A stretch of DNA of 64,000 bases from Roseiarcus sp036488815 (GTDB lineage: Bacteria > Pseudomonadota > Alphaproteobacteria > Rhizobiales > Beijerinckiaceae): contig DASXGX010000083.1 of assembly GCA_036488815.1 (NCBI GenBank), forward strand, positions 1 to 64,000, given 5' to 3'. The position numbers and the translations under genes are program-made. Positions 50,815-59,625 of the stretch are shown piece after piece. Each line of letters starts with the position of its first letter. Position 1 is the first letter of the stretch. The notes under the pieces are model-generated. The model made no database searches. It worked only from the letters and a program-made list of their open reading frames with translations, and was not told the origin of the DNA.

Positions 50815-53127
50815 TCAAAAATCCACTTCCAGACTCGCCATGTACGTCCGTGGCGTGCCGAGATAAGCTGTGTTGGCGCCAGCGGCGCCGACGATGTTGC
50901 CGTCGGCGACCGAGACGTAATAGTTGGTGTTGGTGATGTTCAGCACTTGAAAGCGCGCCGTCACGTTCTGCTGCAGCACCTTCATCGAATAGCGGGCGCC
51001 GACGTCGAACGTGGCGTAAGAGGGCGCGAAGGAATTGTTGGTGTTGGTCGCCGCTCTTTGGCTCTCGTAATGAGCGGCGGCGGTCAGCGCGAAACCGTTG
51101 AAGACGGCGGGATGGAAGTCGAGCGCGACGTCGCCCTTGAATTGCGGAACGCCGACTACGAATTTGTCGTTTGTCGCCGCGTTGCCGGTGTCCAGCAATT
51201 TCGCGTCGATGTAGGTCAACCCGCCGAAGACGCTAAATTCTGACGTGACCGCGCCTTGCGCGAACACCTCGACGCCGGTGTTCTCTTGCGTGCCGATAAC
51301 CTGGAAGATGTTGGTCGTCGCGTCGGTGGCGGCGAGCGGACGCGTCATCCGGAAACCATCGAGCGTAACCAGAAAATCCTTGCTCACGGCATATTTCACG
51401 CCGCTTTCGAGCTCTTGATCGTGATACGGCGCCATGAACTGGTTGACGTTCGCTGTTCCCGCCGGCGCCTGATCGCCCTCTTCGACGCTGCTGGCGTAGG
51501 TCGCGTAGAAGGTGAGCGGCGCGATCGGCTTGTAGATCAAGCTGATTGTCGGGCTGAGGGCGCCGTTGGCCGAGTCGGAACTCGTCGCCGCGCCGCTGAC
51601 GTTGTAGCTCTTGGCGTCGAGGAACGATGTGCTCAACACGCCTTGCACGGCCCATTGGTCGTTGAAATGCAACGTGTCGCCGACGATGAACGACTGCTCG
51701 TCCAATTCGCCCGATTTGTATTCGCCGCCGGTCGCCGGAATCGCCGGCGACGAAAACATTGTTGGATCGGCGAATGACGAAGCGCCGAGCGTTTGAACGA
51801 TCGAGTTTCGGTAGCTGTACTGGCCGTTCATGAAGCCGTTCGTGCCGAACGTCAGATCGTTCTTGTATCCGAAGATGTCGACATGGCCGTTCAGCGAGGC
51901 GGTGTCGCTGGCGATCGTGAAGTGTGGGACCGCGGTGAAATTCTTGGTGACGGTGAAGTCTCCGTTGTTGTCTGTCATCGTATTGGTGATGCCGTAGAGA
52001 CCGCGGACTGCGTTCTCGTAGAGCCCGCCGACCTCCATGCTCCATTGATCGTTGAACTGATGCTTCACCTTCGCGAGACCGGTGTCGGAGGTAAGGTCAG
52101 TGCCGGCGCCCGGTTGGGAGAGGCCGGGCGTGCTCGGGCTCATCGGCGTGGGCAGAACGGTGCTCTTGCCGCTGTCGTAGACGATGCTTCCCGGAAGGCC
52201 GTAGGCCTGCGCCTGATAGTGGCTGTAGTCCGCTTCGACGACGGTCTTGTCGTCGAGATGAAAGTCGAAGTTGGAGCTGAACAGCGTGCGATTGGCTTGG
52301 CTTCCGTCGACGTAACTCTCGCCTTGGCCGTGAACGACGTTGAGGCGATAGCCGACCCCTCCGACCCGACCGCCGGCGTCGCCCTGCTCGGTGAACATGC
52401 CTTCGGAGTCGTAGCCTTCGACGAGACGAAGAAGCGGCGAATCGGTCGGACGCTTCAGGATGTAGTCGAACACGCCGGCCGGCGTCTCCGGCCCGTAGAG
52501 CGCACCCGCAAGCCCGTTGAGAACTTCGATGCCGGCAAGGTTCTCGGTGGGAATGGCCGTCGTGCCAATGATGTTCAGCCCGTCGAGCCGCGTGTTCTGA
52601 ACGATGCCGCCCTGAAACCCCCGCGATTGCGGCCGCGACACCTCGTAACCCTGCTGATCCCGGACTTCCACCGAAGGCAGGAAGCTCAGAGCATCGTTCA
52701 CCGTATGGACTTGCTGATTGGCGAGCAGCTCCTGGGGAACCACGGTCATCGACGTCGGCGTATCGAGGATCGATTGGGCGCCGAGGGGGCCAAAGGTCGC
52801 GGTCGGCGTGTTGTAGGTGGGCGTCGCGGCGTAGGCTTCCGCGCCGGCATGGGAAGCGGCATTGGCTCCGCCGCCGGTGCGGGCCCCGCCGGCATGTGCG
52901 GCGGCGGCTCCGCCACCCGTTGGGACGCCGGGGGCCGTATTCGCCGTCTGCGCCTGTGCAGGCTTCGGCGCAGGCCTGCGTCGCCTCCGAACCGGAGGCT
53001 TCTGCATCGTCGGAGCGCTGACGACGACGGGGGGAAGCAGCACTGGAGTGCCGGCTTGTTGCGCCTGCGCGGCGCAAATGGAAAGGGCGGCCGCGCCAGT
53101 CGCGGCCGACAAACAAACTCTTCTCAT
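50815..53127 (-). CDS. TonB-dependent siderophore-type receptor
   Basis: A 770-residue outer-membrane receptor. The signal peptide (AATGAAALSICAAQA, cleavage near 22) is followed by an unusual Pro/Arg/Ala-rich linker (residues 30-95, with PPVRRRRRPAPKP) before the plug (LDTPTSMTVVPQELLANQQV, RGFQGGIVQNTRLDGLN, near 118-190). VLNGLAGALYGPETPAGVFD is the typical plug end. The barrel ends in RTYMASLEVDF with a terminal Phe. It heads the exbB-exbD-tonB operon. The plug looks like siderophore receptors (FhuA/FpvA group). The 327-bp gap upstream (53128-53454) shows no gene. Confidence 0.93.
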   Translation of the reverse strand: MRRVCLSAATGAAALSICAAQAQQAGTPVLLPPVVVSAPTMQKPPVRRRRRPAPKPAQAQTANTAPGVPTGGGAAAAHAGGARTGGGANAASHAGAEAYAATPTYNTPTATFGPLGAQSILDTPTSMTVVPQELLANQQVHTVNDALSFLPSVEVRDQQGYEVSRPQSRGFQGGIVQNTRLDGLNIIGTTAIPTENLAGIEVLNGLAGALYGPETPAGVFDYILKRPTDSPLLRLVEGYDSEGMFTEQGDAGGRVGGVGYRLNVVHGQGESYVDGSQANRTLFSSNFDFHLDDKTVVEADYSHYQAQAYGLPGSIVYDSGKSTVLPTPMSPSTPGLSQPGAGTDLTSDTGLAKVKHQFNDQWSMEVGGLYENAVRGLYGITNTMTDNNGDFTVTKNFTAVPHFTIASDTASLNGHVDIFGYKNDLTFGTNGFMNGQYSYRNSIVQTLGASSFADPTMFSSPAIPATGGEYKSGELDEQSFIVGDTLHFNDQWAVQGVLSTSFLDAKSYNVSGAATSSDSANGALSPTISLIYKPIAPLTFYATYASSVEEGDQAPAGTANVNQFMAPYHDQELESGVKYAVSKDFLVTLDGFRMTRPLAATDATTNIFQVIGTQENTGVEVFAQGAVTSEFSVFGGLTYIDAKLLDTGNAATNDKFVVGVPQFKGDVALDFHPAVFNGFALTAAAHYESQRAATNTNNSFAPSYATFDVGARYSMKVLQQNVTARFQVLNITNTNYYVSVADGNIVGAAGANTAYLGTPRTYMASLEVDF

Positions 53128-53454
53128 GTGGGATGGTCTCGCGCCTCGATGACGCCGACCAAAAGTCAGCGCTTCGCTATGTCGACGCGGATATAGCGAT
53201 GTCGAGGCTGGAGCAATTCTCAGTCTTCGCACGTGCGCTCAACTTCATTTGATCTTACGGCGCAATCACGGAGATGCGCGCTGTTCGGCCACCTTGGGAA
53301 AGCAGCGTTGAGCAAGCCGTCGGATATACGCGCGAAGACGTCCGCAAACACGCTCGGCAGCGGCCTCGCCCAGGGACCGAGATTCGAGGTCGCGCCACTC
53401 GCATGGCGCCGCGACGGTTTCGCGGTCATCGTGATCTCCGTGGCTGCGGCGAGT
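53128..53454. other. Intergenic region upstream of the receptor-exbBD-tonB operon
   Basis: I see no gene in these 327 bases. An inverted repeat TCGCTAT/ATAGCGA (53174-53180 and 53193-53199) lies 47-72 bases before the receptor start and could be an operator. No Zur-like or clear iron-box palindrome is visible. The upstream receptor gene ends at 53455 on the same strand, with no U-run terminator seen. Confidence 0.4.
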
Positions 53455-55731
53455 TCACAACGCCTGCGACAGGCCGACGAAGAAGCCGCGCCTCGGTCCA
53501 TATTGCGGCGCAAACACGCCGATACCGCTGCCGTCCCGGATCACGTACGACGAATCGAGCAGGTTCACGACGTCGAAGCGCACCGTCAGCGGCTTGTAGC
53601 CCGGCGACCACTTGAAGGCATGCGAAAGGCCAAGGTTCACCTGCGCATAGGCCGGGGCTGACTGCGAATTGGCGAAGCCCGCGCGCAATCCGCTGCCGAA
53701 GATCATGTCGGCGCTGACCCGCGTGCCCATCAGCAAGTAGCTCGCGCCCGCCGAGCCGGTCCAGAGCTGCGAATGGTCGGTCGGAATCGCGTTGTTGGCG
53801 ACATATTGGTAGGTCGCCGCGTCGATCAGGAACTGGTTGGAGACGAAGTCCTTGGCCCATTCGTGGCCGAGCGCCACATTGCCATAGGCTTCGAAGTCGC
53901 CGAACTGATATTTGAATTTGCCCTCGACGCCCTCGTTCCATCCCTTCGCGTAATTGAACGCGGTCAAGGTGTTGGCCGCGCCGAACTGGCCGTCGTCGAG
54001 CAGGTCGGTCGCTGACTTGTAATAGGCGTCGAGGCCCATCGTGAGGCTGCGCCCAAATTTCTGATCGACGCCGACGTCGAATTTGTTCGATCGCTCGGGC
54101 TGCACGGCGCTGTCGAGATTGACCGACGGTTGCTGCGTCGTGCCGGCGTATTCGGCAAGGTTGGTCGGCGCCGACAGCGCCATCTCGGGCGGCGTGAATT
54201 CTCGGGCGTAGCCGGCGTGGAACGTGGTGTCCTCGAACGGCGTGTAGGTCACGCTGAGGCGCGGGCTCAACTGATTGGCGTCGATATATTCATACATCTG
54301 GTCGAAGCGCAGGCCCGCGTTGATCGTGACCTTGTTCGTCACCCTCCACTCGTCCTGCACATAGGCGCCAAGCAGCCAGCCCGTTTTCGAACTCGAATCC
54401 GTCGGCGTCGCGAAAGGCGACCCGTCGACGTTGCCCGACGAATCCATGGGAAAGACGACCGACGAATTGCTGGCGGAAGCCTCTTCGCCGCTTCCCGAGA
54501 AGCCGAAGCGCAGCGTGTGCGCGTCGTTGATGTGATACGCCGCGTCGGCCTGGAGACCGTTGAGGAAGCTGGTTCGCTCGACGGTGGAGGCGACGCCGTT
54601 GAAAATCAGATCGCCGACAGTGTCGGGGGTGAAATTGAGCGAGCTGTAGCGCGAATAGGCTGAGATCTGATAGTCGAGGTTGCCGACCGTCTGCTGCAAC
54701 GCGCCGAGGGTGAAGTAGTTCTGCTCGAACTGGTTCTCGTTGATCTGCGAGGAGCTGAACGATCCAATCCCCGGAACGCTGAATGCCGGCGCCTGGCCCG
54801 GATTGTTGGGGATTTGATACGCTCCGTCGTCCATCCCGCTCATGATGCTGAGGCGCGCGCCGTCGCCGACCAGGCTCGAGACGTAGCCGAAGAAATTGCC
54901 CTGATCCGTGTGGTCGTGAATTGCGTTCTGGCTCGGCGTCGGGTTCTCGATGCCCTCGTTGCTGCCGAAGTAGCGGCTGCTGAAGAAATACTGCGTATTG
55001 CCGACCGTGCCGCCGTATTCGAGGCTCGGCGTGATCGTTCCTTGGCTGCCGCCGTAAATGCTGACGGCGCCGCCGCCGTCGAACGCGCCGCTCTTCGTCG
55101 TGATGTCGACGATGCCTGAGGTATGCAGTCCGAATTGGGCGGGAAGCGCACCGTCGATGACGGCGATATCGCCAACGAAGCCGGTGTCGAGGACCTGGCC
55201 GAAGCCGGACACGCCGTCGGGCAGCAGGATTCCGTTGATTCGGTATTGAACGTTGGCGTGCTCGTTGCGCAGATGGAGCGACCCGCTCGCCGCCGAATCC
55301 TGCGATATGCCAGGCGTCCGCAAGAGCACCTTGTCCATCGGCGCGTCGTCGCCCTGCGGCAGCGCCGCGATGGTCGCCTGACCCAGATCGGAGACGTTCG
55401 TTCCGACGCGCGTCATGATCGAGCGGCGCGTCGCGTCGAGCGCGCTCGTCTTGGCGGCCAATTGCTGAGCTGCCGCAGTGGCGGGTGCTCCGCCGCCGGA
55501 TGCGGTCTGGCCGATTTGCTGCGCGGCGCCCGTCTGGTGAGCCGCGGCGGGGCCGCTTCGTGTGCGGGCCGTGCGCTTGAGGGGCTTGGGCCTCGGCTTG
55601 GCCGCGGCGGCGGGCGGCGGGGTCACCGTCACCTCCGGGAGAGCAGTCTGAGCGCGCGACACGCCCGAGGCCTCCAAAAGCGCGGCAATCGAAAGACAAA
55701 CCGCCGTAATCTGTTGAGCCGAAACCCGCAT
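53455..55731 (-). CDS. TonB-dependent receptor, possibly zinc-linked
   Basis: A 758-residue outer-membrane receptor. Signal peptide to about residue 27, then a TALPEVTVTPP start resembling a TonB box and a Lys/Pro/Arg/Ala-rich linker (residues 38-95). The plug has LGQATIAALPQGDDAPMDKV, LLRTPGISQDSAASGSLHLR and YRINGILLPDGVSGFGQVLD; the barrel ends FFVGLSQAL. Unlike many siderophore receptors the plug resembles CirA/ZnuD-like members. A Zur-like palindrome lies 66 bases before the ATG, which suggests zinc repression. The substrate is inferred from the operator only. Confidence 0.9.
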   Translation of the reverse strand: MRVSAQQITAVCLSIAALLEASGVSRAQTALPEVTVTPPPAAAAKPRPKPLKRTARTRSGPAAAHQTGAAQQIGQTASGGGAPATAAAQQLAAKTSALDATRRSIMTRVGTNVSDLGQATIAALPQGDDAPMDKVLLRTPGISQDSAASGSLHLRNEHANVQYRINGILLPDGVSGFGQVLDTGFVGDIAVIDGALPAQFGLHTSGIVDITTKSGAFDGGGAVSIYGGSQGTITPSLEYGGTVGNTQYFFSSRYFGSNEGIENPTPSQNAIHDHTDQGNFFGYVSSLVGDGARLSIMSGMDDGAYQIPNNPGQAPAFSVPGIGSFSSSQINENQFEQNYFTLGALQQTVGNLDYQISAYSRYSSLNFTPDTVGDLIFNGVASTVERTSFLNGLQADAAYHINDAHTLRFGFSGSGEEASASNSSVVFPMDSSGNVDGSPFATPTDSSSKTGWLLGAYVQDEWRVTNKVTINAGLRFDQMYEYIDANQLSPRLSVTYTPFEDTTFHAGYAREFTPPEMALSAPTNLAEYAGTTQQPSVNLDSAVQPERSNKFDVGVDQKFGRSLTMGLDAYYKSATDLLDDGQFGAANTLTAFNYAKGWNEGVEGKFKYQFGDFEAYGNVALGHEWAKDFVSNQFLIDAATYQYVANNAIPTDHSQLWTGSAGASYLLMGTRVSADMIFGSGLRAGFANSQSAPAYAQVNLGLSHAFKWSPGYKPLTVRFDVVNLLDSSYVIRDGSGIGVFAPQYGPRRGFFVGLSQAL

Positions 55732-55796
55732 TGTTCACCCCAACCGAGCGCAGCGCGTCTCTTCGCGTCTTGCGCAAATGCCCATGGAGCGTTGCT

Positions 55797-55814
55797 GTTA
55801 TGTTATAACATTAC
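55797..55814 (-). promoter_or_regulatory. Zur-box-like palindrome
   Basis: GTTATGTTATAACATTAC has a perfect 12-bp core (ATGTTATAACAT), and 16 of its 18 bases obey dyad symmetry. It closely resembles the alphaproteobacterial Zur operator as I recall it. It is 66 bp upstream of the second TonB receptor and stands out as AT-rich in a GC-rich setting. Confidence 0.6.
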
Positions 55815-55960
55815 GCGCGTCAACAGCGGGGCGAGGAACGGTGCGACCTGCTGCCGCACCGCCCTCGACCGCTCGGAAGAACTTCGCTAAGCGTGGCTTC
55901 AGATCGCGCTGGACAAGGCGCGCCTTTGAATCAGCGCCGAGCGCCATCCGGGGGAAGCCG

Positions 55961-56131
55961 ATGAAATACCTTCTATTGCTAATTCCGACAATCGTCGCGC
56001 TGGCGCCGGCGCTCTATAATGTCGTCAGCCCGGATCTGTTTGGCCTGCCGTTCTTCTACTGGTTCCAGCTTTTGCTGATCCCGATCTCCGCCGTCGCGAT
56101 CTATGCCTTCGACCGGCTGGGAAGGGCCTGA
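55961..56131 (+). CDS. DUF3311 small membrane protein
   Basis: A 56-residue protein with two TM segments (LLLLIPTIVALAPALYNVV and YWFQLLLIPISAVAIYAF). This is the DUF3311 pattern, a small partner regularly encoded just before a sodium:solute symporter. Here the symporter ATG is three bases past its stop. It may be an accessory subunit or aid folding. GGGGGAAG precedes the ATG. Confidence 0.9.
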   Translation: MKYLLLLIPTIVALAPALYNVVSPDLFGLPFFYWFQLLLIPISAVAIYAFDRLGRA

Positions 56132-56134
56132 TCC

Positions 56135-57703
56135 ATGTTCGACCATCTCAACGTCGTCGCGACGATCGTCTTCGTCTTCTTCTTCGCGCTCGTCACGGTG
56201 CTCGGCTTCGTCGCCTCGCGGTGGAAGGCCGGCGACCTCGGCCACATCCATGAATGGGGGCTCGGCGGACGGCGCTTCGGCCCCTGGGTCACGTGGTTCC
56301 TGCTGGGCGGAGATCTTTACACCGCCTACACCGTGATCGCGATTCCCGCCGTCGTCTATGCGGTCGGCGCCTACGGCTTCTTCGCCGTCCCCTATACGAT
56401 CATCATCTATCCCTTCCTCTATCTGACGATGCCGCGCCTCTGGACGGTATCGCGCAAGCACGGCTACATGACGGCCGGCGACTTCATCCTGGGCCGCTAT
56501 GGCAATAGATGGCTGGAGCTCGCCGTTGCCCTGACCGGCATTCTCGCCACCATGCCCTACATCGCGCTGCAGCTCGTCGGCATGGAGAAGGTGATCCTCG
56601 CGCTCGGCTTCACCGGCCAAGGAATGATGCAGCACGCCCCGCTCACCGTCGCCTTCGTCATCCTGGCGCTCTACACTTATAAGAGCGGCCTGCGCGCCCC
56701 GGCGATGATCGCTTTCGTCAAAGACGCGATGATCTACATCTTCATCATCGCCGCGGTGATCGTGATCCCCTACGAACTCGGCGGTTTCGGCAAGATCTTC
56801 GCCGTTGCTCAGGCGGAGTTCGCCGCCCGAACCGCCGCCAACCCGAAACTCGTCGCCGGCGTGACGCTCGCGCCTGCGCAATTCGCGCCCTACATCACGC
56901 TGACGCTCGGCTCGGCGATGGCGTTGTTCATGTACCCGCACGCGCTGACGGGCACGCTCGCCGCCTCCAGCGCGCGCGCCATCCGCTTCAACACGATGAC
57001 GCTGCCCGCCTATTCGCTGGCGCTCGGGTTGATCGCCTTGCTCGGTGTGATGGCGATCGCGGCGGGCGTGAAAGTGGGGACCCCGCAGGACGCCGTGCCG
57101 CAGCTCGTGCTCTGGGCGTTCCCCGATTGGTTCTCCGGCTTCTGCTTCGCCGCGATCGCCCTCGGGGCGCTCGTCCCGGCGGCGGTGATGTCGATCGGCG
57201 CCGCCAACACCTTTACACGCAACGTCTGGAAGGCGTTCATCCATCCCGGAATGACCCCGCAGGAGGAATCCGTCCTCGCCAAGCTGGTCTCGCTGCTCGT
57301 CAAGGTCGGCGCGCTGCTGGTGATCTTCTATGTTCCGACCCGCTACGCCCTCGACCTGCAATTGCTCGGCGGCATCTGGATGATCCAGATCTTTCCGGCG
57401 ATGATCTTCGGTCTCTTCACCCGCTGGTTCAGCGGCGCCGCGCTGCTGATCGGCTGGGCGGCGGGAATGATCGTCGGCACCGCGCTCTCATGGGGCGCGA
57501 CGGCGTGGACCCCGGTGCATCCGCTGAGCTGGGATGTGCCGCTGATCGGTCACCTCGACCTCGGCCTCGGCTTCGCCGTCTACAACGGCCTGACGGCGGT
57601 GATTCTCAACATGATCGTCTCGGCGGCTCTCTCGCTCGTCTGGCGTTCGAACGCGCACGACCAGACGGCGCCGGCGGACTACGAGGACCGCGTGATCGCT
57701 TGA
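56135..57703 (+). CDS. Sodium:solute symporter, MctP-like monocarboxylate carrier
   Basis: A 522-residue SSS-family transporter with 13 or so TM segments. Family blocks are LGGRRFGPWVTWFLLGGDLY near 43-62, AYTVIAIPAVVYAVGAYGFF, YMTAGDFILGRYGNRWLELA near 111, and GALVPAAVMSIGAANTFTRN near 345-364, which holds the Na+-site Ser. It resembles rhizobial MctP, which moves lactate, pyruvate, acetate and alanine. Its operon with DUF3311 supports this. There is no two-component regulator next door, as there often is for mctP. Confidence 0.92.
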   Translation: MFDHLNVVATIVFVFFFALVTVLGFVASRWKAGDLGHIHEWGLGGRRFGPWVTWFLLGGDLYTAYTVIAIPAVVYAVGAYGFFAVPYTIIIYPFLYLTMPRLWTVSRKHGYMTAGDFILGRYGNRWLELAVALTGILATMPYIALQLVGMEKVILALGFTGQGMMQHAPLTVAFVILALYTYKSGLRAPAMIAFVKDAMIYIFIIAAVIVIPYELGGFGKIFAVAQAEFAARTAANPKLVAGVTLAPAQFAPYITLTLGSAMALFMYPHALTGTLAASSARAIRFNTMTLPAYSLALGLIALLGVMAIAAGVKVGTPQDAVPQLVLWAFPDWFSGFCFAAIALGALVPAAVMSIGAANTFTRNVWKAFIHPGMTPQEESVLAKLVSLLVKVGALLVIFYVPTRYALDLQLLGGIWMIQIFPAMIFGLFTRWFSGAALLIGWAAGMIVGTALSWGATAWTPVHPLSWDVPLIGHLDLGLGFAVYNGLTAVILNMIVSAALSLVWRSNAHDQTAPADYEDRVIA

Positions 57704-57715
57704 CGCGCGCGCCGT

Positions 57716-57743
57716 CCCTTCTCCCCGCCAGCGGGGAGAAGGG
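57716..57743. terminator. Hairpin between convergent genes
   Basis: A perfect 13-bp stem (CCCTTCTCCCCGC and its complement) with a two-base loop lies between the symporter stop and the TRAP protein stop. There is no U-run, so it could be a REP-type repeat that also blocks transcription from both sides. A relative is at 61896-61919. Confidence 0.55.
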
Positions 57744-57762
57744 CGAAGGCAAAGCGCTCGAG

Positions 57763-58881
57763 CTACGACTTGCTGCGCCGTTCGCGGATCATGAAGTTGT
57801 CGAAGGAATATTCGGCGACCTGCCACCACAGATACTGATCGCCGCGGAAGGCCGCGTAATTGTCGGCGATCTTCTTGAACTGGGGATCCTCGGCGCCGAG
57901 TTGAGCGTAAAGGTCGTTGGCGGTCTTATAGCAGGCCTCCAACGCGTCCTGCGGGAACAGCCGAAGCTGTGCGCCGCCGACCACGAGCCGCTTCAGCGCG
58001 GCCGGGTTGGCCGCGTCATATTTGGCGAGCATCGAGGCGTTCGCGGTCGCCGCCGCCGCCCGCAGCGCAGCTTGGTAGGGCTTCGGCAAACCTTCGAATT
58101 GGTTCTTGTCGACGACGAGATGCAATTGCATCCCCCCCTTCCACCAAGCCGGATAATAATAGTTTGGCGCCGCCTTGGAGATCGGCGGATGCGAAGAGCC
58201 GGCGCCGAACTTCTCGTCGTCGTAAGGCCCGACCCACTCGAAGGCGTCGAGCGATCCCGATTCCAACGCGTCGTAGACGGCGTCTCTCGGCATCGACACC
58301 GGATCTGCGCCGAGCGTCTGAAACACTTTGCCGGCGAAGCCGCCGATGCGCATCTTGAGACCGGTGAAGTCGCCGGGGCCGCGAATCTCCTTGCGGAACC
58401 AGCCAGCCATCTGGCCGCCGGTGTTGCCGGCCGGCAGCGCGATCGCCTTACGGTCGGCGAGCGCCTCGTCGATCAGATCGCTGCCGCCGCCTTCCTCCAG
58501 CCAGGCGGTGTGCTGGCGCGCATTCATGCCGAACGGCGCCGAGGAGGCGAAGACGAGGCTCGGTGTCTTGCTCCACGCGTAGGCGAGCGACGTATGGGCG
58601 CATTCCGCTCGGCCGTCCGTGACGGCGTCGAGCGCTTCGACCGCCGGCGCGATCTCGCCCGCGGGCGCGACACGCAGCGTGAAGTGGCCGTCGGTGAGAT
58701 CCGAGAGCACGTGCGCGAGCGTCTCCGATCCGCCATAGATGAGATCGAGCTGAGGCTGGAAGCTCGAGGTCAAGCGCCACTGGATGTCGGGCGAGGGCTG
58801 CGCGAGCGCGGGCGCGGCCAAGCCGGCTCCAGCCGCGGCGGCGCTGAGCCCCGTGAGGAATTGCCGACGTCCACCCGCCAT
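57763..58881 (-). CDS. TRAP transporter substrate-binding protein (DctP family), Tat-exported
   Basis: A 372-residue periplasmic binding protein. A Tat signal is likely (GGRRQFLTGLSAAAAGAGLA, cleavage after ALA near 27). The DctP fold shows WRLTSSFQPQLDLIYGGSET near 35, FTGLKMRIGGFAGKVFQTLG near 170 and LESGSLDAFEWVGPYDDEKF near 205-224, with the Arg of RIGG that binds carboxylates. The sequence belongs to the TakP/UehA-like group that binds 2-keto acids. No dctQ or dctM gene is adjacent, so the membrane partners must be elsewhere. Confidence 0.9.
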   Translation of the reverse strand: MAGGRRQFLTGLSAAAAGAGLAAPALAQPSPDIQWRLTSSFQPQLDLIYGGSETLAHVLSDLTDGHFTLRVAPAGEIAPAVEALDAVTDGRAECAHTSLAYAWSKTPSLVFASSAPFGMNARQHTAWLEEGGGSDLIDEALADRKAIALPAGNTGGQMAGWFRKEIRGPGDFTGLKMRIGGFAGKVFQTLGADPVSMPRDAVYDALESGSLDAFEWVGPYDDEKFGAGSSHPPISKAAPNYYYPAWWKGGMQLHLVVDKNQFEGLPKPYQAALRAAAATANASMLAKYDAANPAALKRLVVGGAQLRLFPQDALEACYKTANDLYAQLGAEDPQFKKIADNYAAFRGDQYLWWQVAEYSFDNFMIRERRSKS

Positions 58882-59023
58882 GCCTTAGCCTCCCAATTGC
58901 AAGTCTCCGGCGCCCCGGCGCCGAACTCGCAAGCGCGAAATAAGTTTCGGATATAACACAGTTGCGAGCGAAATTGCGGCGTCAACGCGGTTTCGCCGCG
59001 GCGGCGACATCGAGGAGCCTTCC

Positions 59024-59623
59024 ATGTCCGAGGCAAGTGCAGGCGTCGTCCTCGCGGGCGGCCGCTCGACCCGCATGGGCGCCGAAAAGGCGCTTCTCGC
59101 GCTCGGCGACCGACCGCTCATCGCGCATGTCGCCATGCGTCTGCGCCCGCAAGTCGGTGCGCTGTTCATCAACGCCAATGGGGACGCGGCGCGGTTCGCG
59201 GCGCTCAATTGCGTCGTCGTCGCCGATTTGCCCGACGCTTCCGCCGCCGGGCCGCTCGTCGGCGTCAGGGCCGCCCTCGCCTACGCGCAATCGCTTGGCT
59301 TCTCGCGCCTCGCCACCGCGCCCTGCGACGCGCCGTTCCTGCCGCTCGATCTGGTCGCGCGGCTCGAGGCGGCGATGGAGGCGAACGGGGCGCCCGCCGC
59401 GGTCGCCGAGACGCCGCGCGGTCTCGAACCGATGTTCGCGCTGTGGAGCGTGCAGGCCCGTTCCGCCATCGACGACGAATGCGCGCACGGCGAGGCGAGC
59501 CCGCGCGCCGTTCTCGACCGGCTCGGCGCCGCCCGAGCCCGCTTTGAGGAGCGCGACGACCCCTTCGCCAACGTCAATCGCCCGGCCGACCTCGCGGCGG
59601 CCGAGGCGCGGCTCAAGGGCTGA
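59024..59623 (+). CDS. mobA: Molybdenum cofactor guanylyltransferase
   Basis: MobA attaches GMP to molybdopterin to form the MGD cofactor of formate dehydrogenases and similar enzymes. The 199-residue protein has the nucleotide-binding GVVLAGGRSTRMGAEKALL (residues 7-25), VADLPDASAAGPLVGVRAAL near 65-84, and ATAPCDAPFLPLD near 97 with the metal-binding Asp. The NVNRPADLAAAEARL end is typical. GAGG precedes the ATG. No other moa/mob genes are in view. Confidence 0.93.
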   Translation: MSEASAGVVLAGGRSTRMGAEKALLALGDRPLIAHVAMRLRPQVGALFINANGDAARFAALNCVVVADLPDASAAGPLVGVRAALAYAQSLGFSRLATAPCDAPFLPLDLVARLEAAMEANGAPAAVAETPRGLEPMFALWSVQARSAIDDECAHGEASPRAVLDRLGAARARFEERDDPFANVNRPADLAAAEARLKG

Positions 59624-59625
59624 CG

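Noticed and set aside
53233..53661. 142-codon plus-strand ORF between the two TonB receptors
   Set aside because: Its second half is antisense to the receptor barrel end, and the first half has no motif.
57127..58956. 609-codon plus-strand frame across the symporter end and the TRAP protein
   Set aside because: It is out of frame with the symporter and antisense to a clear DctP protein.
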